Shown here piece by piece: positions 20,923 to 28,569 of a DNA stretch of 63,368 bases. Source of the DNA: a virus; IMG/VR virus record IMGVR_UViG_3300027971_000057, positions 1 to 63,368 of that record. One strand, written 5' to 3'. The first letter of the stretch is position 1; each line of letters starts with the position of its first letter. The notes under the pieces are model-generated. The model was not told the DNA's origin. It searched no databases and was given only the letters and a program-made list of their open reading frames with translations. A program made the translations under genes and the position numbers.

Positions 20923-20923
20923 A

Positions 20924-21361
20924 ATGAAAGTAACCATTGCCGAGCGCATCTTTAACGTCGTGCGCGACACCCCGGGACTGACCGAGGAAAACATCCACGA
21001 GATTATGTCCGTGGATATCACGTACAAAACATCAACAGGTAAGTCGCTGGTCTATCGGATGCTCCGCGCCAGATTCCTCCGCAAGGATAGGAACGGGCGG
21101 TTCCACACGCACATCGAGGCGTACAAGCCGCTGCCCCCGTACAAGGCACGACCCAAGAAGAAGGTTATTGATGCCGTGGCAGAGGCGGCAAAACTTAATC
21201 AGACTGCTCAGGCGCAGTACAGGGAGTCGGCAGCGATGAACGCATATCAACACACCTACAGACAGTCTCCCAACGACATCTACAAGAACGTGCCGATACA
21301 CATCGGCGTTGAGCCTAAGAAAAGTTTCTTCACCAAACTTCGCGAACTGTTCCGTGACTGA
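20924..21361 (+). CDS. Putative winged-helix-like early protein
   Basis: The 145-residue protein begins MKVTIAERIFNVVRDTPGLT. Residues about 1-65 read as helix-turn-helix and wing (LTEENIHEIMS...KSLVYRMLRARFLRKDRNGRFHT), like winged-helix folds that bind DNA. The rest is a Lys/Pro linker, an Ala/Gln helix and a basic end. AAAGGAAACTGAA precedes the start. Transcription regulation is possible but unproven. Overlaps the next ATG by one base. Confidence 0.5.
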   Translation: MKVTIAERIFNVVRDTPGLTEENIHEIMSVDITYKTSTGKSLVYRMLRARFLRKDRNGRFHTHIEAYKPLPPYKARPKKKVIDAVAEAAKLNQTAQAQYRESAAMNAYQHTYRQSPNDIYKNVPIHIGVEPKKSFFTKLRELFRD

Positions 21362-21585
21362 TGAAGCAGACTACTCAAGGTTTTCCATGCCCCCAGTGCG
21401 GGGCATGGACGAGGGTTCTCTCGACAAGGAACGGGAATATGAGACGCCGAGAATGCGCGAACTTGCACCGTTTCGTTACGTTGGAAGCAGTCCTTGGCCC
21501 TTCAAATATCAAATCAAAGGAGAGTGATGATGGCATTGATCTGGAGATGCGCGACGCAAGCGGCGAGGGATTCGATGAGGCATAG
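21361..21585 (+). CDS. NrdR-like zinc-ribbon protein
   Basis: The 74-residue protein opens MKQTTQGFPCPQCGAWTRVL, then NMRRRECANLHRFVTLEAV. This copies the N-terminal zinc ribbon of NrdR, the repressor of ribonucleotide reductase genes (CPxCG...RRREC...RF.T.E). One of the later Cys ligands is replaced by His. The ATP-cone domain of NrdR is absent, so it would be a stand-alone DNA-binding ribbon. It could interfere with host NrdR or control phage genes; this is inference. Confidence 0.6.
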   Translation: MKQTTQGFPCPQCGAWTRVLSTRNGNMRRRECANLHRFVTLEAVLGPSNIKSKESDDGIDLEMRDASGEGFDEA

Positions 21586-21721
21586 AGTTCCTATTCAAGA
21601 GATTCTTAAGCATACAGTCGTTGGCTGGGAAATACCCGAGGAAGAATCACCCCCTGAAGATCTGACAGCAAAGGAGTTGGCGGTGTGGGTACGCGAGGTT
21701 GCTAGGCCATGCGCGTCTTGA
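21527..21721 (+). CDS. Small protein overlapping previous gene, unknown
   Basis: The 64-residue protein (MMALIWRCATQAARDSMRHR...) has an acidic middle (GWEIPEEESPPEDLTAKEL). A strong AAAGGAGAG ribosome-binding site lies before ATGATG, inside the 3' end of the zinc-ribbon gene, so the genes overlap by 59 bases in different frames. The ribosome-binding site supports it, but the long overlap lowers certainty. Function unknown. Confidence 0.45.
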   Translation: MMALIWRCATQAARDSMRHRVPIQEILKHTVVGWEIPEEESPPEDLTAKELAVWVREVARPCAS

Positions 21722-21757
21722 GTAAGTTTAGGGAATTTATGCTGTGGAGATAAAGTG

Positions 21758-22144
21758 ATGAAGACTATCGGGTTTACTCGAATATGTTTTGTATGTGATA
21801 AGAAGAAGGCTGCGTTAGGTGGCACGTTCAACCCACGCATTAAAGTGTGGAAGTGTGCTGCTTGCTCTGGTAACACTACGAAATGGAATCTGGCAGATTT
21901 GTATAAAGAACGCTGGCACAAAGGCCCGCCCCCGAGCATCGGTTGGTGGCCTACGGTGGTAAATACCAGAACGCCATGTCTTGCTGGTTACAGATGGTGG
22001 GATGGTGAGTGCTGGTCATGGCCCGCCTTTATGCATGAGTCGGCTGAGAAAGCCTCTCGCTGGGCAGCGAAGAAAGAAGCGATGCAAATGGCAATCGAGT
22101 GGGCAGACCGCCCGAAAGATTGGCCTGAGCGAAGCCGCACATGA
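21758..22144 (+). CDS. Zinc-ribbon protein with Trp-rich segment, unknown
   Basis: The 128-residue protein has a likely four-Cys zinc ribbon (ICFVC...WKCAACSG, residues about 9-40) and then a Trp-rich stretch (SIGWWPTVVN, GYRWWDGECWSW) similar to short DUF551-like phage proteins. It ends in a basic helix. TGTGGAGATAAAGTG precedes ATG 21758. An ATGA overlap couples it to the next gene. Function unknown. Confidence 0.55.
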   Translation: MKTIGFTRICFVCDKKKAALGGTFNPRIKVWKCAACSGNTTKWNLADLYKERWHKGPPPSIGWWPTVVNTRTPCLAGYRWWDGECWSWPAFMHESAEKASRWAAKKEAMQMAIEWADRPKDWPERSRT

Positions 22145-22530
22145 GCCGCAGCATGAGAACTGCACAAGAGATTCTGGAAGAAAGAGACTCTGTTCAAGAG
22201 CAATACGATGCAATTAAATCACAGATAGAGTTTTCAGAAACAGGCCACGGTTTTTACGAAGATGATCCAACTTGGCTACCAAGAGCAAAATCCGCATTGC
22301 GGGCGAAGGGTAGTTACATATTAAAACTATGCCATGAGTTAAACAAAGTTAACCAAGCAAACAAACAAGCAAACATTAACAAAGCACTGTCGCAGTCTCA
22401 GAATTTTTCAAAGCGTTTTATGCGAAATGCCAAAGTTCTTTTACCGCAAGATGCCTACTTAATGGTGATGCTGGTTACGCAGAAACAACAAGATGAAGCC
22501 GAGCATGGGATTGGGGGTGAGCATGAGTGA
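22141..22530 (+). CDS. Helical accessory protein, unknown
   Basis: The 129-residue protein (MSRSMRTAQEILEERDSVQE...) is mainly helical with an Asn/Gln/Lys-rich middle (NKVNQANKQANINKAL). It ends EAEHGIGGEHE. The HGIG motif recurs at the ends of the next two products. Base composition here (22.1-22.5 kb) is more AT-rich than in the surroundings, a sign of recent acquisition. No family recognised. Confidence 0.55.
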   Translation: MSRSMRTAQEILEERDSVQEQYDAIKSQIEFSETGHGFYEDDPTWLPRAKSALRAKGSYILKLCHELNKVNQANKQANINKALSQSQNFSKRFMRNAKVLLPQDAYLMVMLVTQKQQDEAEHGIGGEHE

Positions 22531-22981
22531 CCAAAAGCCTGTGGCATGGGATGAGCCTGTGGCGTGGATACGCCAACGTGACAACACACTGGCGTTAAGT
22601 GATGGCGGAGTTTTTGGTGATGACTGGACGCCTCTTTACTCTGCTGCCCTCGCGCAGCCTAAGTTTCCATCCTACGGTGATACGGTAGAAGAAGGTGCAG
22701 TTTATTGGTACGCTGGCAAGGACGGTAAGTATTACAGCAGCAATGACGTTCAGTTGTTTATCGATGCCAAGACTAGAGCGTTATACGAAAACCCACCTCA
22801 GTGGCGTTTAGACAAGGGCGACTTGATACCGCTCTACACGCACCCAACCCAGCGCAAACCGCTGACGGAGGCAGAGATCAAAGGAATTTTTGATCTTGGG
22901 TTGCAGACGTGGAGGCTAGGCGAGTCAACGTATCAGTTTGCCCGTGCCATTGAACGGGCACACGGTATAGGAGAAAAGTAA
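22523..22981 (+). CDS. Accessory protein with phage cassette motifs, unknown
   Basis: The 152-residue protein starts MSDQKPVAWDEPVAWIRQRD and contains PLYSAALAQPKF and PLYTHPTQRKPL. These modular motifs (PVAW..., LY..P) are frequent in variable accessory genes of phages. It ends IERAHGIGEK, where the same DNA also gives the ribosome-binding site of the next gene. It overlaps the previous gene by 8 bases. Function unknown. Confidence 0.55.
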   Translation: MSDQKPVAWDEPVAWIRQRDNTLALSDGGVFGDDWTPLYSAALAQPKFPSYGDTVEEGAVYWYAGKDGKYYSSNDVQLFIDAKTRALYENPPQWRLDKGDLIPLYTHPTQRKPLTEAEIKGIFDLGLQTWRLGESTYQFARAIERAHGIGEK

Positions 22982-22982
22982 A

Positions 22983-23501
22983 ATGGATGACCTACGCAAA
23001 GCAGCGCAGAACCTGCTGGACGATTGGGACAATCCGAACAAATACGTTCGGCAAGATAGATATGAAGCCCTTCGCGCTGCCCTCGCGCAGCCTGAGCAGT
23101 TGGTAGTTGGCGGCGACGATCTGCCGACTTTGACCAAGTGGACGCCAATGGCCGAATACGCAGCGAAATCTGCTGCTGTACCGGGACGCGCAGAGGCTCT
23201 TAAACAGGCGGGATACACGCGCCGTCCACGGCAGTTGCCGGGAGAGGATGAGCAGGGGGGCTGGGAATTGCCGCATCGTAGGGAAATACCACGGGAGGCG
23301 TTGAAGCAGCCTGAGCAACAATTAACGCTGACGTTTGACGCGTTTGTAAAACAAATTCGCGACAAGGCAATATACGAAACCATTTACGCAGACACTGAGG
23401 GTCGGGATATTTTGGTGATTACGCTGTTAGATGCCTATGTACTGATGCGCCAAACCGACTCACCCCAGCGCAAGCCGCATGGGATAGGAGAAAACAAATG
23501 A
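22983..23501 (+). CDS. Accessory protein with phage cassette motifs, unknown
   Basis: The 172-residue protein begins MDDLRKAAQNLLDDWDNPNK and includes ALRAALAQPEQLVVGGDD, sharing the LAQP word, and the DNA behind it, with the preceding gene. It ends RKPHGIGENK. The middle (PRQLPGEDEQGGWELPHRRE) looks unstructured. It is joined by an ATGA overlap to the next gene. Part of a modular accessory cluster; function unknown. Confidence 0.55.
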   Translation: MDDLRKAAQNLLDDWDNPNKYVRQDRYEALRAALAQPEQLVVGGDDLPTLTKWTPMAEYAAKSAAVPGRAEALKQAGYTRRPRQLPGEDEQGGWELPHRREIPREALKQPEQQLTLTFDAFVKQIRDKAIYETIYADTEGRDILVITLLDAYVLMRQTDSPQRKPHGIGENK

Positions 23502-23743
23502 AACCAGACAGCCCAGCGGAAATCCTTATGCGCTTGTACGCTTGCAAGAGCGATCTGGCAGCAGACGCAGCCGCAGAGATCATCAGACTAAGGCAAGCCC
23601 TACGTTGGCAGCAGGACAGAGAGGGTAGGATCGGAACCCACAGCCCTGACTGCTGGAAGTATGGGCACAACCACTACGAGTGTGCGCTTCGCAAGATCGA
23701 AGAGATTAAATCAATGGTGGAGAACTGGGGGGAACATGATTGA
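23498..23743 (+). CDS. Small helical accessory protein, unknown
   Basis: The 81-residue protein (MKPDSPAEILMRLYACKSDL...) has an N-terminal helix-turn-helix-like stretch (AADAAAEIIRLRQALRWQQD) and Cys/His residues in the second half (CWKYGHNHYEC) that could bind a metal. GGATAGGAGAAAACAA precedes ATG. It overlaps the next gene by 8 bases. Function unknown. Confidence 0.55.
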   Translation: MKPDSPAEILMRLYACKSDLAADAAAEIIRLRQALRWQQDREGRIGTHSPDCWKYGHNHYECALRKIEEIKSMVENWGEHD

Positions 23744-24002
23744 AGCACAGGCGCAAGGCGCAGTAGGGGCCGATTACTCCTACGGGCAGATCAACTCTGC
23801 GAACGGCGTCCAGATTGGTGGCTCGCACTACAAAGACAAAAGCATCCAGCCGTGGGATTACATCGTGCAGAACGAGATCCCATATCTGGAGGGGAACATT
23901 ATTAAATATGTCAGCCGCTGGCGCGACAAGGGCGGGATCGACGATCTCCGCAAAGCGCAGCACTACTTGACCAAGTTAATCGAAACGGAAACAAATAAGT
24001 AA
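23736..24002 (+). CDS. DUF3310 protein (nucleotide kinase-like phage family)
   Basis: The 88-residue protein carries the DUF3310 core SHYKDKSIQPWDYI...YLEGNIIKYVSRW...GIDDLRKAQHYLTKLIE. The family is widespread in phages and is sometimes annotated as nucleotide-kinase-like, but I know of no proven activity for this short form. The start is ATG 23736, with GGGGGAAC upstream. It is the last gene before the structured non-coding region. Confidence 0.8.
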   Translation: MIEAQAQGAVGADYSYGQINSANGVQIGGSHYKDKSIQPWDYIVQNEIPYLEGNIIKYVSRWRDKGGIDDLRKAQHYLTKLIETETNK

Positions 24003-24141
24003 GGGGCTGGCTCATTTCGTCAGAGAACAACACGCCTAGTACGATGCAGTTAATCTCTGATGGCAGTACCTCAGCCCCCGCAGTTTTCAGGTACTGCCAC
24101 TCTCACAGCTTGAGGCAGGCAAGCAATCTACTTTTCCTGCC
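24003..24141 (+). ncRNA. Structured non-coding region with three stem-loops
   Basis: Between two genes, about 170 bases contain a 7-bp stem TCAGAGA/TCTCTGA (24020-24060), an 11-bp perfect stem TGGCAGTACCT/AGGTACTGCCA (24061-24099) and a 6-bp stem GGCAGG/CCTGCC (24114-24141). GGGGCTG right after the stop codon (24003-24009) is complementary to CAGCCCC in the second loop (24072-24078), allowing a pseudoknot or an alternative fold. No gene is seen. It may be a regulatory leader, a processed RNA or a DNA structure. Confidence 0.5.
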
Positions 24142-24171
24142 ACCCCCTATTTTTAACCACTGAGGAAACTT

Positions 24172-24474
24172 ATGCGAACCCCTAAGAAATTCACCACCGA
24201 AGCATTCGACAACTTCTACCCGCAATACAAAGATGTACTGGGCGGCGCGACGATGGCTATCAACGCGGTCTACGAGAACCACTCGAAGACAGGTGCGCTG
24301 TTTCGCAAAGCGGCTGCGGTGCAGAAGGCACTCTTGCACTTCAACGAAGAACTGATCCGCACGTACAGGGTGAGTTACTACGCACCTGAAACGGAAGAGC
24401 TTGTGCCCGGAGAGAAGGCGCTTCCCTCTGAGGACTACCACCAAGAGATGCCGCTCAATGGCTCAGACGCCTGA
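24172..24474 (+). CDS. Accessory protein of 100 residues, unknown
   Basis: The protein begins MRTPKKFTTEAFDNFYPQYK and is mixed helical, with an acidic C-terminus. TGAGGAAACTT lies before ATG 24172, at the end of the structured non-coding region, so its translation could be controlled by that RNA. It overlaps the VRR-NUC gene by 17 bases. No motif recognised. Confidence 0.6.
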   Translation: MRTPKKFTTEAFDNFYPQYKDVLGGATMAINAVYENHSKTGALFRKAAAVQKALLHFNEELIRTYRVSYYAPETEELVPGEKALPSEDYHQEMPLNGSDA

Positions 24475-24751
24475 GAAAAAGGTAAAGAACGCCTGTGTCG
24501 CCGTGCTCATAAAGCACGGCGCTTACTACTTCTTTGCGCCTGCAAACGGCTATGGCAGAGCGGGCATCCCAGACATCATCGCGTGTCACAAGGGCAAGTT
24601 CCTCGCCATTGAATGCAAGGCTGGCTACAACAAGACCACGCTATTGCAGGAGCGGGAGATAGTGAACATACACAAGGCAGGAGGCGCAGCGATGGTCGTT
24701 CGAGAGGACACCATCGATGCACTAGAGAAATGGTTTGAGGAGGAGAGGTGA
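24458..24751 (+). CDS. VRR-NUC domain nuclease
   Basis: The 97-residue protein is a minimal VRR-NUC (PD-(D/E)XK) nuclease: GIPDIIACHKGKFLAIECKA gives Asp39, Glu52 and Lys54, with Gln64 in LLQEREIV following. Stand-alone phage members act on branched DNA such as Holliday junctions or flaps and help replication or packaging. All key residues are present. ATG 24458 lies within the end of the preceding gene. The start of the replication module. Confidence 0.85.
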   Translation: MAQTPEKKVKNACVAVLIKHGAYYFFAPANGYGRAGIPDIIACHKGKFLAIECKAGYNKTTLLQEREIVNIHKAGGAAMVVREDTIDALEKWFEEER

Positions 24752-25041
24752 TGGATAAGGAAGCACTACTGAACAGAGCGCAACTGAGTTTGCAGTTGGC
24801 TAGTAATTTGGAAAGTTTCGACGACGACTATCAGTTGAAGTGTCTGAAGTTGTTCACCATGATCACCATGTGTTTCATGGAAGACAAAGACACCAGCGGC
24901 GTTCTGCTGCTCCGCATAAAGGACACGCTCACCGTGGCGGGTATGAACACCGAGGAGTTAGAAGCAGAAGAGTTGATCTACTCCGCAGCCAACGCATTCG
25001 CAGATTCAGACAAACACTACAACAAGGGAGATACGCACTAA
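24751..25041 (+). CDS. Helical acidic protein, unknown
   Basis: The 96-residue protein (MDKEALLNRAQLSLQLASNL...) is helical and acidic, with Met-rich middle (FTMITMCFMEDKD). It follows the VRR-NUC gene with GAGGAGAGGTG as ribosome-binding site overlapping that gene's end. No family recognised. It may belong to the replication module by position. Confidence 0.6.
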   Translation: MDKEALLNRAQLSLQLASNLESFDDDYQLKCLKLFTMITMCFMEDKDTSGVLLLRIKDTLTVAGMNTEELEAEELIYSAANAFADSDKHYNKGDTH

Positions 25042-25079
25042 TCTTGGTGTATACTCCATAGCACACAACGGAGGAGTAT

Positions 25080-25685
25080 ATGAAGCTGATAGATCTGACA
25101 GGGCGCACTTTTGGGCGGTTAACAGTGCGAGGGCGTTCGCCCAGAACGTATCAGACGATGTGGGAATGCGTGTGTGCGTGCGGCGAAAGCGGCATAGTTG
25201 TATCAGGAGTCAATCTTCGCACAGGGCACACAGCATCTTGCGGGTGCTTACGTGAAGAGCTTCGTCCCCTGTATGCAAAGAAGCGTGACTTTACCGGGCT
25301 AAAGAACCCCCGCGCTAAGGCAAGCACGGACAGGAACGGCGGCGTTCATGTGCCCTCAGACAGTGTCTGGTACAAGCGGGCAGCAGGGATTTTTTACGCC
25401 GCCAAGAAAAACGGGGTTCCCGTAGAGTTTGATTCTGTTGCACAGCTTGCGTCATATATCACAACAATTCGCCCTGATAAATGTCCAGTTTTTAATCAGC
25501 CTTTTGTGGAACGGGGGGCGGGCTTTAGTAACTGGTCTCCCAGCATAGACAAGCGGGATCCTAGCAAAGGATATGTAAAAGGAAACATTCAGGTTATTAG
25601 TATGCTGGCTAACTGCATGAAAAGAAATGCAACGCCCGAGCAACTTAAACAATTCGCCCAATGGGCGCTGGAGGATAAGAGATGA
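25080..25685 (+). CDS. HNH-type (putative homing) endonuclease with zinc-ribbon N-terminus
   Basis: The 201-residue protein starts MKLIDLTGRTFGRLTVRGRS. Residues 1-60 form the RFGRLTV...WECVCACG...TASCGCL zinc-ribbon unit common at the N-terminus of phage HNH homing enzymes. The C-terminal part (KCPVFNQPF, SPSIDKRDPSKGYVKGNIQV, NATPEQL) matches the family seen at 18964 and 60627. It stands directly upstream of DNA polymerase with an ATGA overlap, a favoured homing site. TATACT at 25051 and GGAGGAG precede it. Confidence 0.7.
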   Translation: MKLIDLTGRTFGRLTVRGRSPRTYQTMWECVCACGESGIVVSGVNLRTGHTASCGCLREELRPLYAKKRDFTGLKNPRAKASTDRNGGVHVPSDSVWYKRAAGIFYAAKKNGVPVEFDSVAQLASYITTIRPDKCPVFNQPFVERGAGFSNWSPSIDKRDPSKGYVKGNIQVISMLANCMKRNATPEQLKQFAQWALEDKR

Positions 25686-27649
25686 GTAAACCCTACGATA
25701 GGATTTTGACAATAGATTTTGAAACGCGCTGGGATAGTAAAGTGTATACTTTACAAAAGTTAACCACCGAGGAGTACATACGAGATGAGAGATTTCGAGC
25801 GTTTGGTTGCTGCTTCCACGAGTATGGGAGTGAACAGCCAATTGAATGGGTTCGAGGAGAGTACCTACCTGCGTTCTTGGCAGACATCGACTGGGGACGA
25901 ACCGCTGTGCTTGCACATAACGCCCAGTTTGATATATCGATCCTTGAGTGGAGATTCGGCATCCGCCCCGCATTCATCTTCGACACGCTATCGATGGCGC
26001 GGGCTTTGCGCGGCGTTGAGGTTGGCAACTCCCTCGCCAAACTTGCGTATGATTTTGGTCTTCCCCCCAAAGGGAAAGCCGTACATTCGACCGATGGTCT
26101 CCTCGAACTGGGGGCGGACGTGGACTTTGAGCTTGGAGAATACTGCAAACACGACGTTTTTCTCTGCGAGCGAATCTTTGAAAGATTGGTTGATGGATAC
26201 CCAGTCAAAGAACTTCGACTGATCGACCTGACGCTGAAGATGTACACGCGCCCCATGCTGGTACTGGACGAGCAGATGCTGATGGAAGCGTTGGTAGAGG
26301 AGAAAGAGAAACGTGAAGAACTCCTTCAGAAATGTGGCGTGGATGAGGCTGCGCTTGCTTCAAACCCTCAATTCGCGGCCATCCTTGAGAGGCTCGGAGT
26401 ATCGCCGCCTCAAAAGGTCAGCAAGACAACGGGCAAACAAACACTCGCGCTCGCTAAAAATGATGCAATGTTTCAGGCGTTGCTCAACTCCGACAACGAG
26501 GATGTTGCCCTGCTATGCGAGACTCGCCTTAAAGTTAAATCCACTACTGAAAGAACACGTGCGCAAAGATTTCTGGACATTGCATCGCGTGGCACGCTTC
26601 CTGTTCCGCTGACTTACTTCGGCGCAAGCACGGGGCGGTGGACTGCCAGCAAGGGCAGCGCCATCAATATGCAGAACCTGAAGCGCGGGTCGTTCCTACG
26701 CAAGGCCATCATGGCCCCCGAGGATCACCAGTTGGTGGTGGGTGACCTGAGCCAGATCGAAGTGCGTGTGCTGGCGTGGCTGGCCGACTACGATGCCATG
26801 CTCGACATCTTCCGCGCTGGCGGTGATCCATACGCACAGTTCGGCGCTCAGATGTTCAACATCCCCGGCATGACAAAGGAGTCCCATCCGGGCCACCGCC
26901 AAAGTGCAAAGTCGGCTTTACTAGGGGCGGGTTTCCAGCTTGGCTGGTCGTCGTTCGCTGCCCAGTTGTTGACTGGCTTCCTCGGTGCGCCGCCCATGCG
27001 CTACGACAAGGCGTTCGCCAAGCAGTTGGGCGTTGACGGCGAGTACGTCGAGAAGTTCCTCGACTGGGAAGACAACCTCAAGCGCATGGAGAAGATTCCC
27101 CACATATGCACGAAGCAGGAGTTGCTGATCCATTGCCTCGCGGCGAAGAAGATCATCGACAAGTATCGGGAAGCAGCGCAGCCCATCGTGTCCTTCTGGG
27201 CGCTGTGTGCGTCCCTGATCGAGCATAGCCTGTACAAGGGCAACGAGTACAAGCACAAGAACCTGATCTTCCGCCGTGGTGAGATCGAGTTGCCTAGCGG
27301 GATGCGGTTGCTCTACCCAGATCTGCGCCAAGAGAAAGACGAGGAAGGCAAGAGCTTCTGGTGCTACGGGGAGAAGGGTGATAAGATCTATGCAGGGAAG
27401 ATCACAAACAACGTCACGCAGGGCGTAGCCCGATGCGTGATGACGGATGGTATGTTGCGCGTAGCCAAGCGCTATCCGGTTGTGGGAACGGTTCACGACG
27501 AACAGATCGTCTGTGTGCCAGATGCGGACGTTGACTTCGCCAAGACTTGGGTCTTGGAGCAGATGACGTTAACTCCAAAATACCTACCCGGTATTCCGTT
27601 GGCAGCGGATGGCGGGGCGCATAGGCGCTACGGTTTAGCAAAGAATTGA
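25682..27649 (+). CDS. Family A DNA polymerase with 3'-5' exonuclease
   Basis: The 655-residue replicative polymerase is T7-like in size. The exonuclease domain has IDFETRW (Asp12, Glu14), HNAQFD (Asp84) and YCKHD (Tyr154, Asp158). The polymerase domain has motif A GDLSQIEVR (Asp355), motif B KSALLGAGFQLGW (about 410-422) and motif C HDEQ (605-608). All catalytic residues are intact and there is no 5' nuclease domain. Its C-terminal 20 residues are repeated, in other codons, at the end of the next gene, which points to a mobile-element event at the 3' end. Confidence 0.95.
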   Translation: MSKPYDRILTIDFETRWDSKVYTLQKLTTEEYIRDERFRAFGCCFHEYGSEQPIEWVRGEYLPAFLADIDWGRTAVLAHNAQFDISILEWRFGIRPAFIFDTLSMARALRGVEVGNSLAKLAYDFGLPPKGKAVHSTDGLLELGADVDFELGEYCKHDVFLCERIFERLVDGYPVKELRLIDLTLKMYTRPMLVLDEQMLMEALVEEKEKREELLQKCGVDEAALASNPQFAAILERLGVSPPQKVSKTTGKQTLALAKNDAMFQALLNSDNEDVALLCETRLKVKSTTERTRAQRFLDIASRGTLPVPLTYFGASTGRWTASKGSAINMQNLKRGSFLRKAIMAPEDHQLVVGDLSQIEVRVLAWLADYDAMLDIFRAGGDPYAQFGAQMFNIPGMTKESHPGHRQSAKSALLGAGFQLGWSSFAAQLLTGFLGAPPMRYDKAFAKQLGVDGEYVEKFLDWEDNLKRMEKIPHICTKQELLIHCLAAKKIIDKYREAAQPIVSFWALCASLIEHSLYKGNEYKHKNLIFRRGEIELPSGMRLLYPDLRQEKDEEGKSFWCYGEKGDKIYAGKITNNVTQGVARCVMTDGMLRVAKRYPVVGTVHDEQIVCVPDADVDFAKTWVLEQMTLTPKYLPGIPLAADGGAHRRYGLAKN

Positions 27650-27657
27650 GGTGCATC

Positions 27658-28173
27658 ATGTTAACTGTTGAACGTGTGCGAGAGCACCTTGACTACGATC
27701 CTTTGACAGGCGTCTTGATATGGCGCATTTCTCGGCAACGAATTGCTAAAGGATCTGTGGCAGGGACAAAAATGCGCAGCGGGCATATTCGCGTCAAACT
27801 GGATGGTGTAGGTTACCTTGCGCACAGGCTTGCATGGTTGCACTGGTATGGCGTAGAGCCACCGCCGTTTCTTGACCACATTGATCGCTGCCCTGAGAAC
27901 AATGCTATTGCCAATTTGCGTGCCGCAACCAAAGCACAGAACGGGCAAAACCGCCGTGATTCAAGAGGTGTAAGTTTTCACAAAGCAACAAAAAAGTGGC
28001 AAGCGTACATAACTAACGAGGGCGTAACAAAGTACTTAGGGCTTTTCCTGACAATGGACGAAGCAATATCGGCACGACACGCCGCGATGCAGGCGTTGTG
28101 GACACATATGCCGGGGATTCCTCTGGCCGCTGACGGCGGCGCTCACCGCCGATACGGAGAAGCTAAAAACTAG
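27658..28173 (+). CDS. HNH-AP2 homing endonuclease fused to a DNA polymerase tail
   Basis: The 171-residue protein has an HNH unit (FLDHIDRCPENNAIANLRAA) and an AP2-like DNA-binding unit (GVSFHKATKKWQAYITNEGV ... LGLF). The last 20 residues, PGIPLAADGGAHRRYG and EAKN, copy the polymerase C-terminus with one change, although 16 of 19 shared codons differ. This suggests the gene landed near the 3' end of a polymerase gene, supplied a replacement end upstream and kept the old end as its own tail. TGAGGTGCATC precedes ATG 27658. Confidence 0.85.
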   Translation: MLTVERVREHLDYDPLTGVLIWRISRQRIAKGSVAGTKMRSGHIRVKLDGVGYLAHRLAWLHWYGVEPPPFLDHIDRCPENNAIANLRAATKAQNGQNRRDSRGVSFHKATKKWQAYITNEGVTKYLGLFLTMDEAISARHAAMQALWTHMPGIPLAADGGAHRRYGEAKN

Positions 28174-28182
28174 GAGAAGCAA

Positions 28183-28569
28183 ATGCATGAAGGGCTTGCA
28201 CTAGGCCACGCAAGGGCAGACGAGGCGGCTATGCACGCAGGAGATAGCTGGGTATCGCTGGCTATTGAAGCGTTCAGATCACACGCAACCACTAACAAAC
28301 TTTTTACAACAGAAGAAGTTAGACAGGCATTCCCAGACTTGCCTAAGCCGCCTGACACACGCGCATGGGGGGCCGTACCCCGCCTTGCGCAAAAAGAAGG
28401 AATGGTCGTGCCGCACGGTTGGGTACGCGCCAGCAGTCGGCTAGTTCACGGCAGATACGTATGCCTGTGGGAATCAAGAATACACAAAGGAGAAGAAAAT
28501 GGTAGAAGTGATTATCGACTACGCATACCCATGCATGATGGCCGAGACGGCGCTCAGGAAAGTGCATGA
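28183..28569 (+). CDS. Putative winged-helix-like protein
   Basis: The 128-residue protein starts MHEGLALGHARADEAAMHAG. The core (FTTEEVRQAFPDLPKPPDTRAWGAVPRLAQKEGMV...GWVRASSRLVHGRYV) reads as a winged helix, similar to small phage replication-accessory or regulatory proteins. TAGGAGAAGCAA precedes the ATG. Its last 71 bases overlap the next gene in another frame. Function not established. Confidence 0.5.
   Translation: MHEGLALGHARADEAAMHAGDSWVSLAIEAFRSHATTNKLFTTEEVRQAFPDLPKPPDTRAWGAVPRLAQKEGMVVPHGWVRASSRLVHGRYVCLWESRIHKGEENGRSDYRLRIPMHDGRDGAQESA

Noticed and set aside
24003-24078. tRNA-like span: 76 bases closed by a 7-bp GGGGCTG/CAGCCCC stem
   Set aside because: No TTCRA T-loop, no proper T or anticodon stem and no CCA. 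The complementarity is reported instead as part of the structured non-coding region.
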